This document shows positions 61,830 through 64,000 of a stretch of DNA of 64,000 nucleotides, in pieces (the first letter of the stretch is position 1; the number at the start of each line of letters is the position of its first letter). The translations under genes were made by a program, and so were the position numbers. The notes under the pieces are model-generated. The model was given only the letters and a program-made list of their open reading frames with translations, ran no database searches and had not been told where the DNA came from. This DNA is from Streptomyces flavofungini (GTDB taxonomy: Bacteria > Actinomycetota > Actinomycetes > Streptomycetales > Streptomycetaceae): assembly GCF_014650815.1 (NCBI RefSeq), contig NZ_BMVR01000003.1, positions 496,001 to 560,000 on the forward strand, in the 5' to 3' direction.

Positions 61830-62755
61830 TCTACCGCTCCCGCTCCCACAGCTACCGGGAGCTGCCCCTGCGCATGGCCGAGCTCGGCGGCATGTACCGC
61901 TCCGAACTCTCGGGCGTCCTGGGCGGGTTGACCCGCGTGCGGGCCATCCAGCTCAACGACGCGCACATCTTCTGCACCCTCGACCAGGTAGCGGAGGAGG
62001 CGTACGGCGCTCTGGAGATGATCCGCAGCGCGTACCGGGCGCTGGGCATCACCCCGGTCCGCCACCGGCTGTCCCTGCCAGACGCCGGCGGGAAGTACGT
62101 GGCCGCGCCCGAGTTGTGGCAGCGGGCCACCGCCCTGCTGACCGAGGTCCTGGACCGCTCCGGGCTGCCCTACGAGGCCGTGGCGGGCGAGGCCGCGTTC
62201 TACGGGCCCAAGATCGACGTCCAGGTCGCCGACAGCGCGGGCCGCGAGTCCACCCTGTCCACCGTCCAGGTCGACTTCCACCAGCCCGAGCAGTTCGACC
62301 TGCACTACATCGGCGCGGACGGCGCCAAGCACCGCCCGGTCATGGTCCACCGCAGCATCGTCGGCAGTGTGGAGCGGGCCGCCGCCCACCTCATCGAGCA
62401 GCACGGCGGTGCCTTCCCGGCCTGGCTCGCCCCCACTCAGCTGGTCGTCCTGCCGATCTCCGACAGCGAGCGGCCCAACGCCGAAGCGCTCGCCGGGCGT
62501 TGCGCCGACCTCGGCCTGCGCGCCGAGGTCGCCGGGCCCGAACGGGGCAGCCTGGGCGCCCGGATCCGAGAGGCCCGCCTGGTCCCGTACCAAGCGGTCA
62601 TCGGCGCCAAGGAAGCCGCCGACGACCACGTCGCCCTGCGCCTGCGGGACGGCCGCCGCCTAGACCCACGCCCCGCGGCCGACGTCCTCGCCCGCATCGG
62701 CGCGCTCGTCGGGGCCCACAGCGCCAACGTGTGGGAGGACGAGGTCAGTTCGTAG
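61826..62755 (+). pseudogene. Threonyl-tRNA synthetase, C-terminal portion only
   Basis: 309 residues from a GTG that overlaps the P450 fragment stop (GTGA). Homology starts in the middle of the catalytic domain (SYRELPLRMAELG), continues through motif 2 (YRSELSG, Arg kept), NDAHIFC (zinc His kept), AAFYGPKID, motif 3 region PVMVHRSIVGS (zinc His kept), and a full anticodon-binding domain (FPAWLAPTQLVVLPI, GARIREARLVPYQAVIG). The N-terminal TGS and editing domains, motif 1 and the zinc Cys segment (NCPGH in E. coli) are missing, so aminoacylation is not expected. It is otherwise open and well conserved, so it may be a recent truncation or a repurposed fragment. Confidence 0.85.
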
Positions 62756-62778
62756 CGGCCACGGTGGTGGCGGCCGTG

Positions 62779-62816
62779 GCTGAGGGTCCGCCGACCCGGG
62801 TCGGCGGACCCTCAGC
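62779..62816. terminator. Perfect 19-bp inverted repeat, bidirectional terminator
   Basis: GCTGAGGGTCCGCCGACCC is followed at once by its exact reverse complement. It sits between the convergent ends of the synthetase fragment (62755) and the SnoaL-like gene (62820). Confidence 0.85.
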
Positions 62817-62819
62817 GCA

Positions 62820-63251
62820 TCAGCTGATCACCTCGGGTGCGAAGTAGTCACGCAGTCGCGCGATCTTCCCGTCACGGACACGAAAGATCTGCACGAGGGA
62901 GACGGTGACGTCCTCCCCGTCCCCGTTCCCGTCCTCGCTTCCCCCGCCGTCGAAGACCGTGTCGATCTCGGCGATGAACACATCGGGATCGGCGGTGACG
63001 TGCAGCACGAATCCGGACTTCTCCAGGTTCGGCGCGCGCTGGTCCTTCGTCTGACGCTCGTAGTACGCCGCCATCGCGCCGCGGATCTCCTCGCGCCCCA
63101 CCATCCTCTTGGGGAGGGCGGCGTCGCCGGGCATGAGCGGCAGCTCGATGACGCCGTCCGGGGTGAAGTTCTCGGCGAGGGCGTCGGCGTTCTGGGTCAG
63201 GGGCCCGGCGTGGACGTAACTCTCGAAGATCTGCTGCGGCGTTCGGGACAC
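62820..63251 (-). CDS. SnoaL-like/NTF2-fold protein
   Basis: 143 residues, a typical length for the SnoaL-like fold. MSRTPQQIFESYVHAGPLTQNADALAENFTPDGVIELPL and the ending VSLVQIFRVRDGKIARLRDYFAPEVI are the usual opening and closing elements of this cone-shaped fold. A loop rich in Asp/Gly/Glu (GGGSEDGNGDGED) is inserted before the last strands. Members include cyclases, isomerases and non-catalytic proteins; no specific role can be given. It stands alone, 99 bases from the DUF488 gene on the same strand. Confidence 0.85.
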   Translation of the reverse strand: MSRTPQQIFESYVHAGPLTQNADALAENFTPDGVIELPLMPGDAALPKRMVGREEIRGAMAAYYERQTKDQRAPNLEKSGFVLHVTADPDVFIAEIDTVFDGGGSEDGNGDGEDVTVSLVQIFRVRDGKIARLRDYFAPEVIS

Positions 63252-63350
63252 GGCGGTCTCCCTGGAAATCGGACACGGGGAGCACCATCATCACAGGGAC
63301 GATTCCGCCGCGCCCACCGTTCAGGGCGACACCCTCTGTCCCGTCGGCCG

Positions 63351-63722
63351 TCACCCCGAGGTCAGGACGTCCGTCAGCACCCGCACGTGCCCGTGCGGGA
63401 GATCCTTGGTGGCGGTCAGGAGGGTGAGTCGGCCCGCGCGGGCGAGTGCGCGGAGCCGGTCGAGTTCCGCGGCGCGCTCCGGGTCGGCGAGCTCCTGCCG
63501 GTAGCGCTCGGCGAACTCGTCGTACTGGTCGGGGTCGTGGCCGTACCAGCGCCGCAGTTCGTTCGAGGGCGCCAGCTCCTTGTCCCACGCGTCCAGCCCG
63601 GCCCGGTCCTTGGACACGCCGCGGGGCCACAGCCGGTCGATGAGGACGCGGGAGCCGTCGTCGGGCGCGGCGGGGTCGTAGATGCGTTTGACCTGGATGT
63701 CGAGGGGGCGCCTTGTCGTCAT
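63351..63722 (-). CDS. DUF488 family protein
   Basis: 123 residues from MTTRRPLDIQVKRIYDP; a longer frame is open upstream, but homology begins here. DUF488 features: RIYD, RVLIDRLWPRGVSKDRAGLDAWDKELAPS, LRRWYGHDPDQYDEFAERYRQEL and a closing LTLLTATKDLPHGHVRVL. The family is widespread and of uncertain function; the LLTATKD segment sits where related proteins have a possible active site. It is alone or weakly linked with the SnoaL-like gene downstream. Confidence 0.88.
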   Translation of the reverse strand: MTTRRPLDIQVKRIYDPAAPDDGSRVLIDRLWPRGVSKDRAGLDAWDKELAPSNELRRWYGHDPDQYDEFAERYRQELADPERAAELDRLRALARAGRLTLLTATKDLPHGHVRVLTDVLTSG

Positions 63723-63779
63723 GTCGGTATTTTCCGTCCGGTGCGTCGGCAGGGGTGCCCGGCGGTGGTGCGAACGGGT

Positions 63780-63817
63780 GGCGGCCCTCCCCGGGACGGG
63801 TTCCGGGGAGGGCCGCC
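63780..63817. terminator. Hairpin terminator downstream of the right-edge gene
   Basis: A 13-bp stem (GGCGGCCCTCCCC-type arms, 63780-63792 with 63805-63817) around a 12-base loop. It lies 20 bases past the stop of the minus-strand gene entering from the right edge. Confidence 0.7.
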
Positions 63818-63837
63818 TAGTCATGGGCGCCCTCGCG

Positions 63838-64000
63838 TCATGGTGTGATGACCGATGCCGACGAGTCGGTTCGCATGATGTGGTCGGTGTGTATCTGGCG
63901 GGCGATGAACCGGCCGTTCTCGACACTGGCCGAGATGGCCACCGGGGCGAGTGAGTTCCCGTCCGGGAGACCGGCGTAGTAGAGGCCGGGGAGCGAGCCG
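63838..64000 (-). CDS. C-terminal end of an unidentified protein (cut by window edge)
   Basis: The minus strand is open from the edge to a TGA at 63838-63840, giving 53 residues: a stretch including LPGLYYAGLPDGN, SLAPVAISASVENGRFIARQ and the end SSASVITP. It uses normal high-GC codons and is followed by a hairpin, both supporting a real gene. I cannot identify the family from this fragment. Confidence 0.6.
   Translation of the reverse strand, partial: GSLPGLYYAGLPDGNSLAPVAISASVENGRFIARQIHTDHIMRTDSSASVITP

Overview
The window is very GC-rich (third codon positions almost all G or C), with tightly packed, translationally coupled genes, ECF sigma factors and modular megasynthases. This suggests a streptomycete or close actinomycete. 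No rRNA, tRNA, CRISPR array, insertion sequence or origin was seen, and no stretch over 300 bases lacks a gene. The longest gaps are 56111-56325, 60907-61115 and 57610-57806.

Bases 1-51971 are the downstream part of a trans-acyltransferase polyketide/non-ribosomal peptide gene cluster, all on the plus strand and probably one operon whose promoter lies off the left edge. Three giant proteins overlap start to stop: A (5'-truncated, 3-18020), B (18020-32278) and C (32275-44934). No module carries its own AT domain. Visible module order: [KS]-DH-KR-cMT-ACP-ACP; KS-ACP; C-A(Gly)-PCP; KS-KR-ACP; KS-MT-alpha/beta hydrolase then ACP-ACP-ACP on the next protein; KS-KR-ACP-ACP; KS-DH-ACP; KS-KR-ACP; KS0-ACP; C-A(Ser)-PCP; C-A(Thr)-PCP; C-A(unassigned)-nMT-PCP; and a terminal C domain lacking its catalytic histidine. 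No thioesterase is seen. I do not recognise the product.

Next come the trans-acting enzymes: a donor ACP, a Cys-to-Ser decarboxylating ketosynthase, an HMG-CoA-synthase homologue, an ECH1 dehydratase fused to a PfaD-type enoylreductase, and a tandem AT-AT protein. Together these load malonyl units, reduce enoyl intermediates and install a beta-branch. The branch most likely forms on the three ACPs opening protein B, each of which has the Trp six residues after the phosphopantetheine Ser. No ECH2 decarboxylase is visible. The branching module instead contains a methyltransferase followed by an alpha/beta hydrolase, the most unusual feature here.

A complete cytochrome P450 (52064-53296, minus) faces the operon across a hairpin terminator and may be a tailoring enzyme. 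From 53.4 kb onward the content looks like ordinary chromosome: a Cys-rich pentapeptide-repeat protein, a small membrane protein, a coupled ECF sigma factor/membrane partner, a secreted beta-propeller, small conserved proteins, an ECF41-type sigma factor beside an NDH-2-like flavoprotein, a truncated P450 abutting a truncated threonyl-tRNA synthetase at a 12-bp tandem repeat, a SnoaL-like protein, a DUF488 protein, and the tail of an unidentified gene at the right edge.
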